Below are positions 19,847 to 28,393 of a DNA stretch of 64,000 nucleotides, one piece after another. Under the pieces are notes generated by a model that ran no database searches, was not told the origin of the DNA, and saw only the letters and a program-made list of their open reading frames with translations. Within the stretch, counting starts at the first letter, position 1, and each line of letters opens with the position of its first letter. The position numbers and the translations under genes were made by a program. Origin of the DNA: Acidobacteriota bacterium (GTDB lineage Bacteria; Acidobacteriota; Vicinamibacteria; Vicinamibacterales; SCN-69-37); contig JADYYY010000021.1 in NCBI GenBank assembly GCA_020853395.1, positions 30,152 to 94,151 of the forward strand, read 5' to 3'.

Positions 19847-20160
19847 AGCGGACGACGATCTTCATCCCGGAGGAGCTCGAACGCGGGCTGCAGATTTACG
19901 CCGGCCGCGTCGGTAAGCCGGTCGCGTTCGTCGTCCGCGAAGCCATTGCCGCGTACATTGCCGAAACGCCCGGCGCGCGCGTCCTGCCGTCGTTCGCCCG
20001 CGCGTTCGACAGCCGCCATTCGGACACGGCCGAGCGTCAAGATGAGCTGGTCTTCCGGGGACTGGCGCCGCACGGCGACGACACGCGTCCCCGCCGCCGT
20101 AACGCTCCCGCCGGCGATCGCAAGGCGCCGCGGCGACGGCGCGTCCGCGGGCCGCGCTGA
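19843..20160 (+). CDS. Ribbon-helix-helix (CopG-like) antitoxin
   Basis: A 105-residue protein with an N-terminal RHH DNA-binding fold (MKRTTIFIPEELERGLQIYA, then VREAIAAYIAETPG). A toxin-binding tail follows (LPSFARAFDSRHSDTAERQD, then LVFRGLAP). As in other VapB/CopG antitoxins it should bind the PIN toxin and repress its own promoter. The tail beyond about residue 80 is unusually long and basic (RPRRR, APRRRRVRGPR). The start codon region TATGATGGCATATACAT is the most AT-rich spot nearby and may hold an internal promoter or operator. Stop overlaps the toxin ATG by one base (TGATG). Confidence 0.85.
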   Translation: MKRTTIFIPEELERGLQIYAGRVGKPVAFVVREAIAAYIAETPGARVLPSFARAFDSRHSDTAERQDELVFRGLAPHGDDTRPRRRNAPAGDRKAPRRRRVRGPR

Positions 20161-20567
20161 TGCCGCTGCTCGTCGATACGGGCATCCTCTACGCGCTGGC
20201 CGACCGGCGCGACGCCTGGCACCAGCGCGTGATCGAATACGTCGAAGCATCCCGCCAGCCCATGCTTGCGCCGATCACCGTGCTGCCGGAAGTCGCGTAC
20301 CTCCTGCGCGAGCGCATCGGGCCAGAAGCCGAGCAGGCGTTCGTGCGCTCGGTAGCGGACGGCGAGGTGGCGGTCGAAGGGCTCACGCGGCGAGACTGGA
20401 CGCGAATCGAGACGCTGATGGCGACGTACGGATTCCTCGGGATGGTGGATGCGTCGATCGTGGCCATCTGCGAACGCCTGAAGCTCAGAACGCTCGCCAC
20501 CACCGACAGGAGACATTTCCACGCCGTACGGCCCGCGCACGTCTCGGCGCTGGCGCTCGTGCCCTGA
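20160..20567 (+). CDS. PIN-domain ribonuclease toxin (VapC-like)
   Basis: 135 residues with the PIN-fold acids: Asp in LLVDTGILYAL near residue 6, Glu in LPEVAYLLRERIG near 42, Asp in MVDASIVAICERL near 99, and the C-terminal TTDRRHFHAV near 119. PIN toxins cleave tRNA or rRNA and are held inactive by the partner antitoxin. It is the last gene of the cassette. The nearest clear relatives by pattern are the stand-alone PIN proteins paired with CopG antitoxins rather than classical VapC with AbrB-type VapB. Confidence 0.88.
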   Translation: MPLLVDTGILYALADRRDAWHQRVIEYVEASRQPMLAPITVLPEVAYLLRERIGPEAEQAFVRSVADGEVAVEGLTRRDWTRIETLMATYGFLGMVDASIVAICERLKLRTLATTDRRHFHAVRPAHVSALALVP

Positions 20568-20603
20568 CGCGCGTGGCGCGGTGCGGCCGCGCAGGTGAGC
20601 TGC

Positions 20604-20609
20604 TATGCT
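20604..20609 (+). promoter_or_regulatory. -10 hexamer of the VWFA gene, leaderless arrangement
   Basis: TATGCT ends 6 nt before ATG 20616, with no ribosome binding site between. Confidence 0.5.
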
Positions 20610-20615
20610 CGCCCG

Positions 20616-22700
20616 ATGCCCCGCAGCGACGAACCGGGGAGCCGGCTCGCTGAGCCAGCTCCGAGCCGCCGCGTGCTCGCGCTCGTCGCGGCCGCGCTCG
20701 TGCTGGCTGCGCAGCCCGCCGCACAGGATCCGCCGGCGCCGCCGCAGACCTTCCGCGCCGGCGTCGATCTCGTCCGCATCGACGTCACGGTCCTGGACGA
20801 GCAGCACAGGCCCGTCCGCGGTCTGACGCCCGCCGACTTCACGATCAAGGAAAACGGCCGACCGCAGCGCATCGTCGCGCTCGACGAGATCCGCGCGGCC
20901 GACGTCGACAGCCCGCCGAGCGCCTGGATGCGGTACGCGCCGCGCGACGTCGCGTCGAATCGGCTCGCCGACGATCTCGGCGACGGCCAGGCCGTGGCGA
21001 TCGTGCTCGACGATTTCCATACGCCCGACGACAGCACCGACATGGCGGTCGGCACGCGCGAGGTCGCCCGGTTCATCGTGGACCACCTCGGGCCGTCGGA
21101 TCTGGCCGCGGTGGTCCATCCCTTCAAGCCCGGCCGCACGCAGGACTTCACGCGGGATCGGGCGAAGCTGCTCGACGCGATCGATCGGTTCGACGCGGAG
21201 CAGCCGGAGTTCATGGTGATTCGGGAGCGAGTGTCCGGATCGGTCGGGGGCGACATCCAGCGCGACAGCCCGGCGCTCGGGCGGGATCCCTGCTTTCAAG
21301 CGCAGCCGGTGATTCCCACGCTGCGCGCCGTGACCGCCGCGCTCGCCACCGTGCCGCAGCGGCGCAAGGCGCTCTTCTTCGTCAGCGTCGGCCTGCCGTT
21401 CAGGTTCACCCCCGGGAACACGCGCTGTCAGGGCCTGCTCTACGACGAGCTGCGCCGCACGTTCGAAACGGCACAGCGCTTCAACGTCAACATCCATCCG
21501 ATCGATCCGGCCGGCGCGGCCGGGTACATGCGCTTCATCCAGCAACCGCGGCTTCGCAACGCGCGCATCGTGCCGGGCCTGACGGCCGCGCAAGCGAGCC
21601 AGGCCGCGCACCTCCGGCACGACTTCCTCGAGACGCTGGGCGAGCAGACGGGCGGCCGGCCGATCGTCGCGACCGACGATCTGCAGGGCGCGATCGCGGC
21701 CGTGTTCGAGGAGTACGGCTCGTACTACCTCGTCGGCTACGAGACGGCTCCGAACTTCGACGGGCGCTTCAGGCAGATCGCCGTCACGGTCAACCGCCGC
21801 GACGTCGAGGTGCGGGCCCGGCGAGGCCGCTGGGCGCCGAACGCGACAGACCTCACCGCGACCGGCGCCGGCCCGCGCCGCGTCACGTGCGTCTTCGATT
21901 GCTGGTATCTGCCGCCGAAGCCGAGCGAGGTGCAGCTCACCGGGCTGAGCCCGTACGAACCGCTGCCGCTTCGCGCGCTGGCCGTACCGGTCGCCGCCGC
22001 GCGCGACGGCTCGACGACCGAGATCGCCGCGGTCATCACCGTCCGGCTGCCGCCGGTCGTGAGGCCGCTCGACGAGACGCTCACGCTCGTCCGCACGGTG
22101 TACGACGCCAACGGTCGCGCGAGCCCGCCCGTCCTCGAAACCGCGACGCGCCGGATCGAACCGGGCCCCGGCGAGGCCGCGGAGTACGACGTCTGGTCGC
22201 GGTTCAGCCTTCCGCCCGGGCGATACGACGTGCGCTTCAACGCGACGAGCCGCCTCGCGGACGCGAGCGGAAGCGTTCACGCGGAGGTGACGGTTCCCGC
22301 GCCGGCCAGGACGCCGGCCGCCGGGCCGATCGTGCTCGGGAAGGACGCGAGCGAGGGCCGCGCCGATCCGTTCCCGAGCCTCCTGCCGGTGGCGCCCACG
22401 ACGAGCCGTGAGTTCGCGAGGAGCGATCGCATCACCGCCGTGATGCGGCTGTTCGCGCCCGGCGGGGCGCCCGAACACGACGTGCACGTCACCGGCACCA
22501 TCGTCGGCAGCGACGGCCGCGAGGTGCTGGCGTTGCCGAGCTCGATGATTCGCGCCGACGCGTTCGCCGCCACCGGCTGGGCCGACTACCGGCTCGACCT
22601 GCCGCTCGCCGAGCTCCCCTCGGGTCTTCACCTGCTGAGCCTGACGGCGAGGTTCGATACCACCTCCGCCCGGCGTGACGTGGTGTTCAGGGCAAGGTAG
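20616..22700 (+). CDS. Secreted VWFA-related-domain protein (acidobacterial type)
   Basis: A 694-residue exported protein. A basic N terminus and hydrophobic segment (RRVLALVAAALVLAAQPAAQ) end in an Ala-x-Ala-like site near residue 37. Then comes a short beta domain ending in the phrase VLDEQHRPVRGLTPADFTIK, typical of the Acidobacteria VWFA-related family (TIGR03436 type), and a VWA-like domain (VAIVLDDFHTPDDS, KALFFVSVGLPFRF, YYLVGYETAPNFDGRFR). The MIDAS DxSxS is degenerate (DDFHT). The C-terminal 270 residues look like beta-sandwich domains. Start ATG 20616 rather than an upstream GTG because of the signal peptide and the -10 spacing. Family members abound in Acidobacteriota; the function is not known. 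Confidence 0.85.
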   Translation: MPRSDEPGSRLAEPAPSRRVLALVAAALVLAAQPAAQDPPAPPQTFRAGVDLVRIDVTVLDEQHRPVRGLTPADFTIKENGRPQRIVALDEIRAADVDSPPSAWMRYAPRDVASNRLADDLGDGQAVAIVLDDFHTPDDSTDMAVGTREVARFIVDHLGPSDLAAVVHPFKPGRTQDFTRDRAKLLDAIDRFDAEQPEFMVIRERVSGSVGGDIQRDSPALGRDPCFQAQPVIPTLRAVTAALATVPQRRKALFFVSVGLPFRFTPGNTRCQGLLYDELRRTFETAQRFNVNIHPIDPAGAAGYMRFIQQPRLRNARIVPGLTAAQASQAAHLRHDFLETLGEQTGGRPIVATDDLQGAIAAVFEEYGSYYLVGYETAPNFDGRFRQIAVTVNRRDVEVRARRGRWAPNATDLTATGAGPRRVTCVFDCWYLPPKPSEVQLTGLSPYEPLPLRALAVPVAAARDGSTTEIAAVITVRLPPVVRPLDETLTLVRTVYDANGRASPPVLETATRRIEPGPGEAAEYDVWSRFSLPPGRYDVRFNATSRLADASGSVHAEVTVPAPARTPAAGPIVLGKDASEGRADPFPSLLPVAPTTSREFARSDRITAVMRLFAPGGAPEHDVHVTGTIVGSDGREVLALPSSMIRADAFAATGWADYRLDLPLAELPSGLHLLSLTARFDTTSARRDVVFRAR

Positions 22701-22860
22701 GGCTTGCGCTCATGGCTCACGGTGCGGCGCGGGTGGCGCCGGACGGGGCCGGCGCAGGCGACGCCCATGATCACGCGTGGTGCGGAGCACCCGCAGGGCT
22801 GTCCGGCGACAGGCCCCGCGCTCGCCGACTGGCGTAGGGCTCCCGGCTACGGCTTGCGGA
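22700..22860. repeat. Degenerate repeat words, copy 4 (weak)
   Basis: GGGCTTGCGCTCATGGCTCACGG follows the VWFA stop, and GGCTCCCGGCTACGGCTTGCGG overlaps the end of the methyltransferase gene. These are degenerate forms of the CTTACGG repeat, in the gap between two convergent genes. Nothing else is seen in this 146-nt gap. Confidence 0.4.
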
Positions 22861-23668
22861 TGAGCTTCTTCGCGAGGATTACCCAGGCCTCGGCGTCGGG
22901 TGTCCACGCTCGGCCGCGATAGTCGCCCAGCACGGCCTCGACGCGGAAGCCGGCGGCCGACAGTCGCGCGGCGATCTGTTGCACCGAGACCGTGCGGAAC
23001 GTGAGAGAGAACACGCGCACGAGCTTGCGGCGGCCGCGCCGTTCGATGAACTCCTCGTCGAAGATCGTGAGGCCGCGCCGCCGATCCTGTCGCACCGTCT
23101 CGACGAGCGTGACGTGCGTGCCTCGCTCGCTCCGACCACGCAGCCGCACCTGCTGCCGGTACTCCTTCCACGCTGGCAGGTCCGGCACGAGATCGATACC
23201 GAACGTGCCGCCGCGCTTCAGGACGCGCGCGACCTCGGCCACAAGCGCGTCGAGGTCGCGATCGTGGAGCAACGATTGCAGCAGTCCATACGCGGCGATC
23301 ACGGCGCCGAACGTGTTCGCGGCGTACGGCAGCGTCCGGATATCGCCGCGGACGATCGCCGGTCGCCGGCCGCGCTCCAGCCGCCGCGCGCGGACGCGGG
23401 CGCGTTCGAGCATCGGAGCCGACCGATCGATGCCGACGACGGGAACACCGGCGCGCGCGATCGGCACGAGGACTCGGCCCGTGCCGCAGCCAAGCTCGAG
23501 CACCGGCGGAACGGCCTGACGCGCGATCGTCTTCCAGAACGCAACGTCACGGCGCCCGAACGTGCGCGCGTTCTCCCAATCGTAGAAGGCGGCGTACTCG
23601 TCCCAGCCCTGCCAGCCGTGTGGAGATCTTCCGGAAGGCTTCACTACTCCGGACCTTTCGACAGCCAT
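22847..23668 (-). CDS. Class I SAM-dependent methyltransferase
   Basis: A 273-residue Rossmann methyltransferase (Methyltransf_11/25 type). Motif I VLELGCGTGRVLVPIARAG is near residue 56, motif II acid in VVGIDRSAPML near 76, the DIRTLPY acid near 107, and post-motif FGAVIAAYGLLQSL near 119. Then LKRGGTFGIDLVPD, a short insertion and a C-terminal beta strand pair. The substrate cannot be read from sequence. ATG 23668 follows directly on a copy of the AAGCCGTAAG repeat; GTG 23644 would be an alternative start. The next gene upstream on the same strand ends 24 nt away, so they may be co-transcribed. Confidence 0.85.
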   Translation of the reverse strand: MAVERSGVVKPSGRSPHGWQGWDEYAAFYDWENARTFGRRDVAFWKTIARQAVPPVLELGCGTGRVLVPIARAGVPVVGIDRSAPMLERARVRARRLERGRRPAIVRGDIRTLPYAANTFGAVIAAYGLLQSLLHDRDLDALVAEVARVLKRGGTFGIDLVPDLPAWKEYRQQVRLRGRSERGTHVTLVETVRQDRRRGLTIFDEEFIERRGRRKLVRVFSLTFRTVSVQQIAARLSAAGFRVEAVLGDYRGRAWTPDAEAWVILAKKLIRKP

Positions 23669-23692
23669 GAGCCCGTAAGCCGCAAGCCCCCG
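23664..23692. repeat. Degenerate AAGCCGTAAG repeat, copy 5
   Basis: CATGAGCCCGTAAGCCGCAAGCCCCC overlaps the start codon of the methyltransferase and fills the whole 24-nt gap to the next gene, so here the repeat is in a transcribed, tandem-gene position. Confidence 0.45.
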
Positions 23693-24445
23693 TCAGTCCG
23701 CGACGATGAGCTCGCCCGGCAGGATGGGACGCGTGCGCGGCAGCACGCCGCGTCGAGCGAGATTGCCGACGAACGCCAGGACGGAGAGAAAGACGACGAG
23801 CTTGAAGACGTCGGACGTGCGCGTCAGCGGAAGCACCTTCCACAGCAGCCAGAGCACCGGCTGCGCGATGCAGGCGGCCCACACCGAGCCGTAGAAGTAC
23901 CGCCGCTCCTGCCCCTCGCCCTTCGTCGATCGCCGCACGCGCGGCAGCCATCCGAGCGCGCCGAGCACCCAAAGCGTGCCCGCCAGCGGCAGGTACCCGG
24001 CGTCGTAGATCGCTCGCATCCGCCACGTGCCGTTCACGATCGCGTCCACGAGCCCCGCGATGTTGAGCACGGCGTAGCTCACGACCTCGCTCCAGGCGAG
24101 CGTGTAGCAGATGCGGCGGTAGAGAGGATTCGGCCGGTCTTCGTTGAACCGCAGGATGTACGGCGACGGCTCGACGCCGGGCAACTGGCCGACGTACCCG
24201 GCAATCCCGGTGCCGGCGAGGACGACGGCGAGCCACGTCAGGATCGTGGGGTCGGGCCCGTGCGCGAAGAGGTTGAACGTGATCGGTCCAGGCGCGATGA
24301 AGAACACCCAGATCCAGATCGGCCAGTGCGCCACGCGATAGCTGATCTTGTTGCGCGATCGGAGCTGGCGATCGTTGGCCAGCTCGACCCATTCTGCGTG
24401 TCCGACCTTCCTGCGGTACGACGGGGGGAGCAGAGAACGCGGCAA
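23693..24445 (-). CDS. Unknown six-helix inner-membrane protein
   Basis: A 250-residue protein I do not recognise. An N-terminal cytoplasmic stretch (residues 1-35) is followed by six likely membrane helices: about 36-58 (WPIWIWVFFIAPGPITFNLF), 68-86, 112-136 (AWSEVVSYAVLNIAGLVDAI), 148-165, 186-205 (AACIAQPVLWLLWKVLP) and 215-233. Conserved-looking polar residues in the loops include ELANDRQLRSRNKISYRVAHW and RFNEDRPNPLYRRICY. A TTG start at 24445 follows a TAGACT hexamer by 9 nt. Neighbours (methyltransferase downstream, hydrolase upstream) give no clear functional hint. Confidence 0.7.
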   Translation of the reverse strand: MPRSLLPPSYRRKVGHAEWVELANDRQLRSRNKISYRVAHWPIWIWVFFIAPGPITFNLFAHGPDPTILTWLAVVLAGTGIAGYVGQLPGVEPSPYILRFNEDRPNPLYRRICYTLAWSEVVSYAVLNIAGLVDAIVNGTWRMRAIYDAGYLPLAGTLWVLGALGWLPRVRRSTKGEGQERRYFYGSVWAACIAQPVLWLLWKVLPLTRTSDVFKLVVFLSVLAFVGNLARRGVLPRTRPILPGELIVAD

Positions 24446-24454
24446 AGCGCAGCT

Positions 24455-24460
24455 AGTCTA
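24455..24460 (-). promoter_or_regulatory. -10 hexamer of the six-helix membrane protein gene
   Basis: TAGACT on the minus strand, identical to the tilS hexamer, ends 9 nt before the TTG start. The leader is near zero. Confidence 0.4.
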
Positions 24461-24564
24461 CCGGACTCGCGCGGCGAGTCGACAGGACGCGCGGCGCATC
24501 GCAATCCGCGAGATCGGTCACGAAGCGGGGCGGGCCGGCCGGCGAGACCGTCCGCCCCGGTCGT

Positions 24565-25452
<888 letters not shown>

Positions 25453-25650
25453 GGTGATCTCCTCGCGCCGACGCATCGATCCCCGCGCGAGGCGATCGCC
25501 TCGCGTCCTCCTCGTCGACGGCACGCCGTTGCCGGCGCTCCCCGTGATGGCCGGAGGCCGCCCGTGCCGCGATCGGATCGAGTGTCGTCAGCCTGTGTGA
25601 GTCAGTGATGATACCGGCGAATGCTGGACCGGGCAATCGCCGGCGCCGGA

Positions 25651-28326
25651 TCAGGGGTTGAACCAGTACGACCACTTCACGACGAAGACGTTGTTCGACC
25701 GGGCCTCGAACAGGCTGCCCAGCGCGCGGTCGAAGCCGAAGTCGTCCATCAGCTCCCGGTTCGCGCGCTCCTGTTGCCAGACGAAGAACAGCGTGCTGCC
25801 GGGCCGGTACTCCCAGCGGACGACGGCGTTGCCGCGCAGCGATCGCGTCGTGAAGCTGCGATCGGGCACGGCGAACGTGCTGACGCCGCCGGATCGGGGA
25901 ACGGTGACGGCGTACGCGCGGCCGTCGCGCTCGACCGTCCCGAGATCCTGGCCGTAGGTGGCGAAGTCGTACGCCGACGGCCGAAGGAACTCCTTCGGCG
26001 CGCCGTACACCGCGTGGGATACGAGCGGCTGCATGTACAGCTCGAGGGTGAGGTCGCGCGTGAACGTGTAGTTCAGCCGCGTCACGAGGCCGAGCTCCCG
26101 TTGATCGAGCGGCGCGAACACGTATCGTGTTCCGAACGTCTCGCGCGCCGCCGCGTCGGGAATGCTCGTGACGTATTGCGCGTCCTGCCGCGCCCGGGTC
26201 AGCGACGGGCCGAACGTCAGGTTCCATTGCGGCGACGTCCGGAGCGACACCGACAGATCGGCCCGGTCGATGCGGCCGCCCACGCGGTTGCGCCATCGGC
26301 TCAGCAGCAGGTTGCCGCCGACCGTCTTCCGCGGATCGGACGTGACGCTGACTTCGCCGTAGAGCGCCCTCGGCGACACCGCGAGCGGCCCGCCGCGGGT
26401 GAACCGGTCGTCCATGCGCTTCGGTTCATAGCGGATCATCGCCGACACCGTCCAGTAGCTGAGGTGCTGGAACTGCCCGCGCACGAAGTTGCGCGCATCG
26501 ACGAGGTCACCGTCCCAGTTGACGGAGAAATCGTTGCCCGTGAAGACGTTCCACGATCGAAAGAACGATCCCGGCTGCAGTTGCTGATAGCGGATTCCGC
26601 CGCCGGCCGCGTGCCGGTCGGCGCGCTGCTGGAACCCGGCGTCGTTCATCTCGAAGCCGGGCGAGGTCGTCGCGACCCAGCCGTCGCCGGTCCAGTGCGT
26701 GCCCGACACCTTCCGGAACTGCACCGACGCGGCGAAGCCGTTCAGCGACGTTCGGAACGGATCGAGCCCGAACGACGCCGCGTCCGGACGCTGGAAATAG
26801 CGCGTGGACGATCGCTGCGTGCGCGCGATCGCGTCGGGCGTGCCCGTGACGTGGCTGCCGACCGCGAAGGCTCCCACGTTCCAGCTCCGGTTGGCCCACT
26901 CGTGGTAGACGTCCACGCCGCCCGCGTACGCCGCCGAGTGCAGCGCGCTCGCGGCTCGCGGGTCGGAGACGTCGCGGGTCACCGCCGTGAAGATCGGTCC
27001 GAACGTCGTCTGCCCGGCCCGCATCTCGCGGTTGAGCCGCCCGACGAAGTAGTTGGTCAGCGGCTCGGTGAGCGCCGTCGACACCCGGCCGTCGGCATCG
27101 AGGAACCGGCCATCCTCGCTGCCGGTCACGGCGTTGAGCAGGCCGACGGACCAGCCGTTCGACGTCTTGCCCGTCACCTTCGCGGCCCCGAGGATCCGCG
27201 CCGTGTCGGGCACGTCGGCCTGCCCCGACAAGCCGAGCTGCGGCGCACGGCCGATGCGCCGCGAGTAGAACATGCCTTGCGCGAGCGCCGACGGCCCGCC
27301 GAGCGCGCCGGCGAACCGGAAGCTCGCCGCGCCCTCGACGAAGAACGGGCGCCGCTCGTCGTACCGCGTCTCGAAGGCCGTCAGGTTGATGACGGCCGGG
27401 TCCACTTCGACCTGCCCGAAGTCCGGGTTCACCGTCGTGGTGAGCGTCAAGTTCGACGTGATGGCGTAGCGGGCATCCACACCGGCGTTGGCGTGCACTT
27501 CGCGATTGCTGCGGAAGGGATTGTCGCCGGCATCCACGAAGTCGGCCTCGCTGACCATGTAAGGCATGACCTCGAGGCGCTGTCCCGGCCGGAGCCCCGG
27601 CAGCCCGGTGAGATGGCCGAACGCAGCCACGCCACCCGGCTCCGACTTCCGCGCGAAGGAGAACAGCGCCAACTCCTGGCGGCGATCGAGGACGCGCTCG
27701 AACTGGACGCCCCACGTCTGCGCGCCCTGCACGAACCGCAACTGGCTGAAGGGAATGCGCAGCTCGGCCGTCCAGCCGTCCGCGTCGACCGAGGTCCGGG
27801 CGTCCCACACCGCATCCCACGCGAGATCGCCTTCCGGTCCCGTGAACCCGCCGCCGCTGCTGCCTTCGCCGCCGAGAATGCCGTCGCGGCGCACGCCGGA
27901 AGGGTTCACATCGAAGCGGTACGCGGTCCGGCGATCGAGGTAGCTGTCGAAGCTGACGCGAAACCAGTCCGACGATGGCAGCGTCATGTCGCGGCGTCCG
28001 AGGCGCGTCGTCACCGGGCTGCGATCGAACAAGCGCGCGCCGACGTAGATCGCGTGGTCGTCGTAGAGCACCCGCACCTCGGTGCGCTCGCTCCCGGCCG
28101 CGCCCTCTTCGGGATCGCGCTGCGTGAAGGACGCGACGATCGGCGCGGCACGCCAGCCTTCCTCGTCGAGATGCCCGTCGATCAGCGGTGGCTCGTCCGT
28201 GGGCGCAGCCGTTACGACCGGAATGATCCGCGTCGCGCCGCCGGCCCCGAACGAGTCTGGCGGCACGACCTGAGCATCTGCCAGCACAGGAGCGAACACC
28301 AGGAACGTTACGACGCCGAATTTCAT
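25651..28326 (-). CDS. Secreted CBM9-like / DUF5916 outer-membrane beta-barrel protein
   Basis: An 891-residue exported protein: signal peptide MKFGVVTFLVFAPVLADAQ; a CBM9-like domain (residues 40-210) opening with PLIDGHLDEEGWRAAP and YDDHAIYVGARLFD, the usual preface of this family; then a long DUF5916 region rich in alternating aromatic strands (RNRVGGRIDRADLSVSLR, YTFTRDLTLELYMQPL) ending VVKWSYWFNP, which fits an outer-membrane barrel with an aromatic C-terminal strand. Many copies occur in Acidobacteria and Bacteroidota; function unproven, with surface glycan or hydrolase-associated roles suggested. A TAGCCT hexamer ends 6 nt before the ATG. Confidence 0.85.
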   Translation of the reverse strand: MKFGVVTFLVFAPVLADAQVVPPDSFGAGGATRIIPVVTAAPTDEPPLIDGHLDEEGWRAAPIVASFTQRDPEEGAAGSERTEVRVLYDDHAIYVGARLFDRSPVTTRLGRRDMTLPSSDWFRVSFDSYLDRRTAYRFDVNPSGVRRDGILGGEGSSGGGFTGPEGDLAWDAVWDARTSVDADGWTAELRIPFSQLRFVQGAQTWGVQFERVLDRRQELALFSFARKSEPGGVAAFGHLTGLPGLRPGQRLEVMPYMVSEADFVDAGDNPFRSNREVHANAGVDARYAITSNLTLTTTVNPDFGQVEVDPAVINLTAFETRYDERRPFFVEGAASFRFAGALGGPSALAQGMFYSRRIGRAPQLGLSGQADVPDTARILGAAKVTGKTSNGWSVGLLNAVTGSEDGRFLDADGRVSTALTEPLTNYFVGRLNREMRAGQTTFGPIFTAVTRDVSDPRAASALHSAAYAGGVDVYHEWANRSWNVGAFAVGSHVTGTPDAIARTQRSSTRYFQRPDAASFGLDPFRTSLNGFAASVQFRKVSGTHWTGDGWVATTSPGFEMNDAGFQQRADRHAAGGGIRYQQLQPGSFFRSWNVFTGNDFSVNWDGDLVDARNFVRGQFQHLSYWTVSAMIRYEPKRMDDRFTRGGPLAVSPRALYGEVSVTSDPRKTVGGNLLLSRWRNRVGGRIDRADLSVSLRTSPQWNLTFGPSLTRARQDAQYVTSIPDAAARETFGTRYVFAPLDQRELGLVTRLNYTFTRDLTLELYMQPLVSHAVYGAPKEFLRPSAYDFATYGQDLGTVERDGRAYAVTVPRSGGVSTFAVPDRSFTTRSLRGNAVVRWEYRPGSTLFFVWQQERANRELMDDFGFDRALGSLFEARSNNVFVVKWSYWFNP

Positions 28327-28332
28327 CCGTTC

Positions 28333-28338
28333 AGGCTA
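28333..28338 (-). promoter_or_regulatory. -10 hexamer of the DUF5916 gene, leaderless arrangement
   Basis: Minus-strand TAGCCT ends 6 nt before ATG 28326, leaving no room for a ribosome binding site. Confidence 0.45.
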
Positions 28339-28393
28339 CCATCGCCCGCGCGAAAGCCCGCGCGAGCACGCGGCGCGCGAGGCGCTGCGGCCG

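Noticed and set aside
19225..20250. A minus-strand frame antisense to the TA-like cassette
   Set aside because: Composition and lack of any domain indicate a shadow; the plus-strand genes have recognisable folds and overlap coupling.
24526..24558. GGGGCGG/CCGCCCC stem after the dienelactone hydrolase gene
   Set aside because: Seven pairs with an 18-nt loop and no T tract are expected by chance at this GC content.
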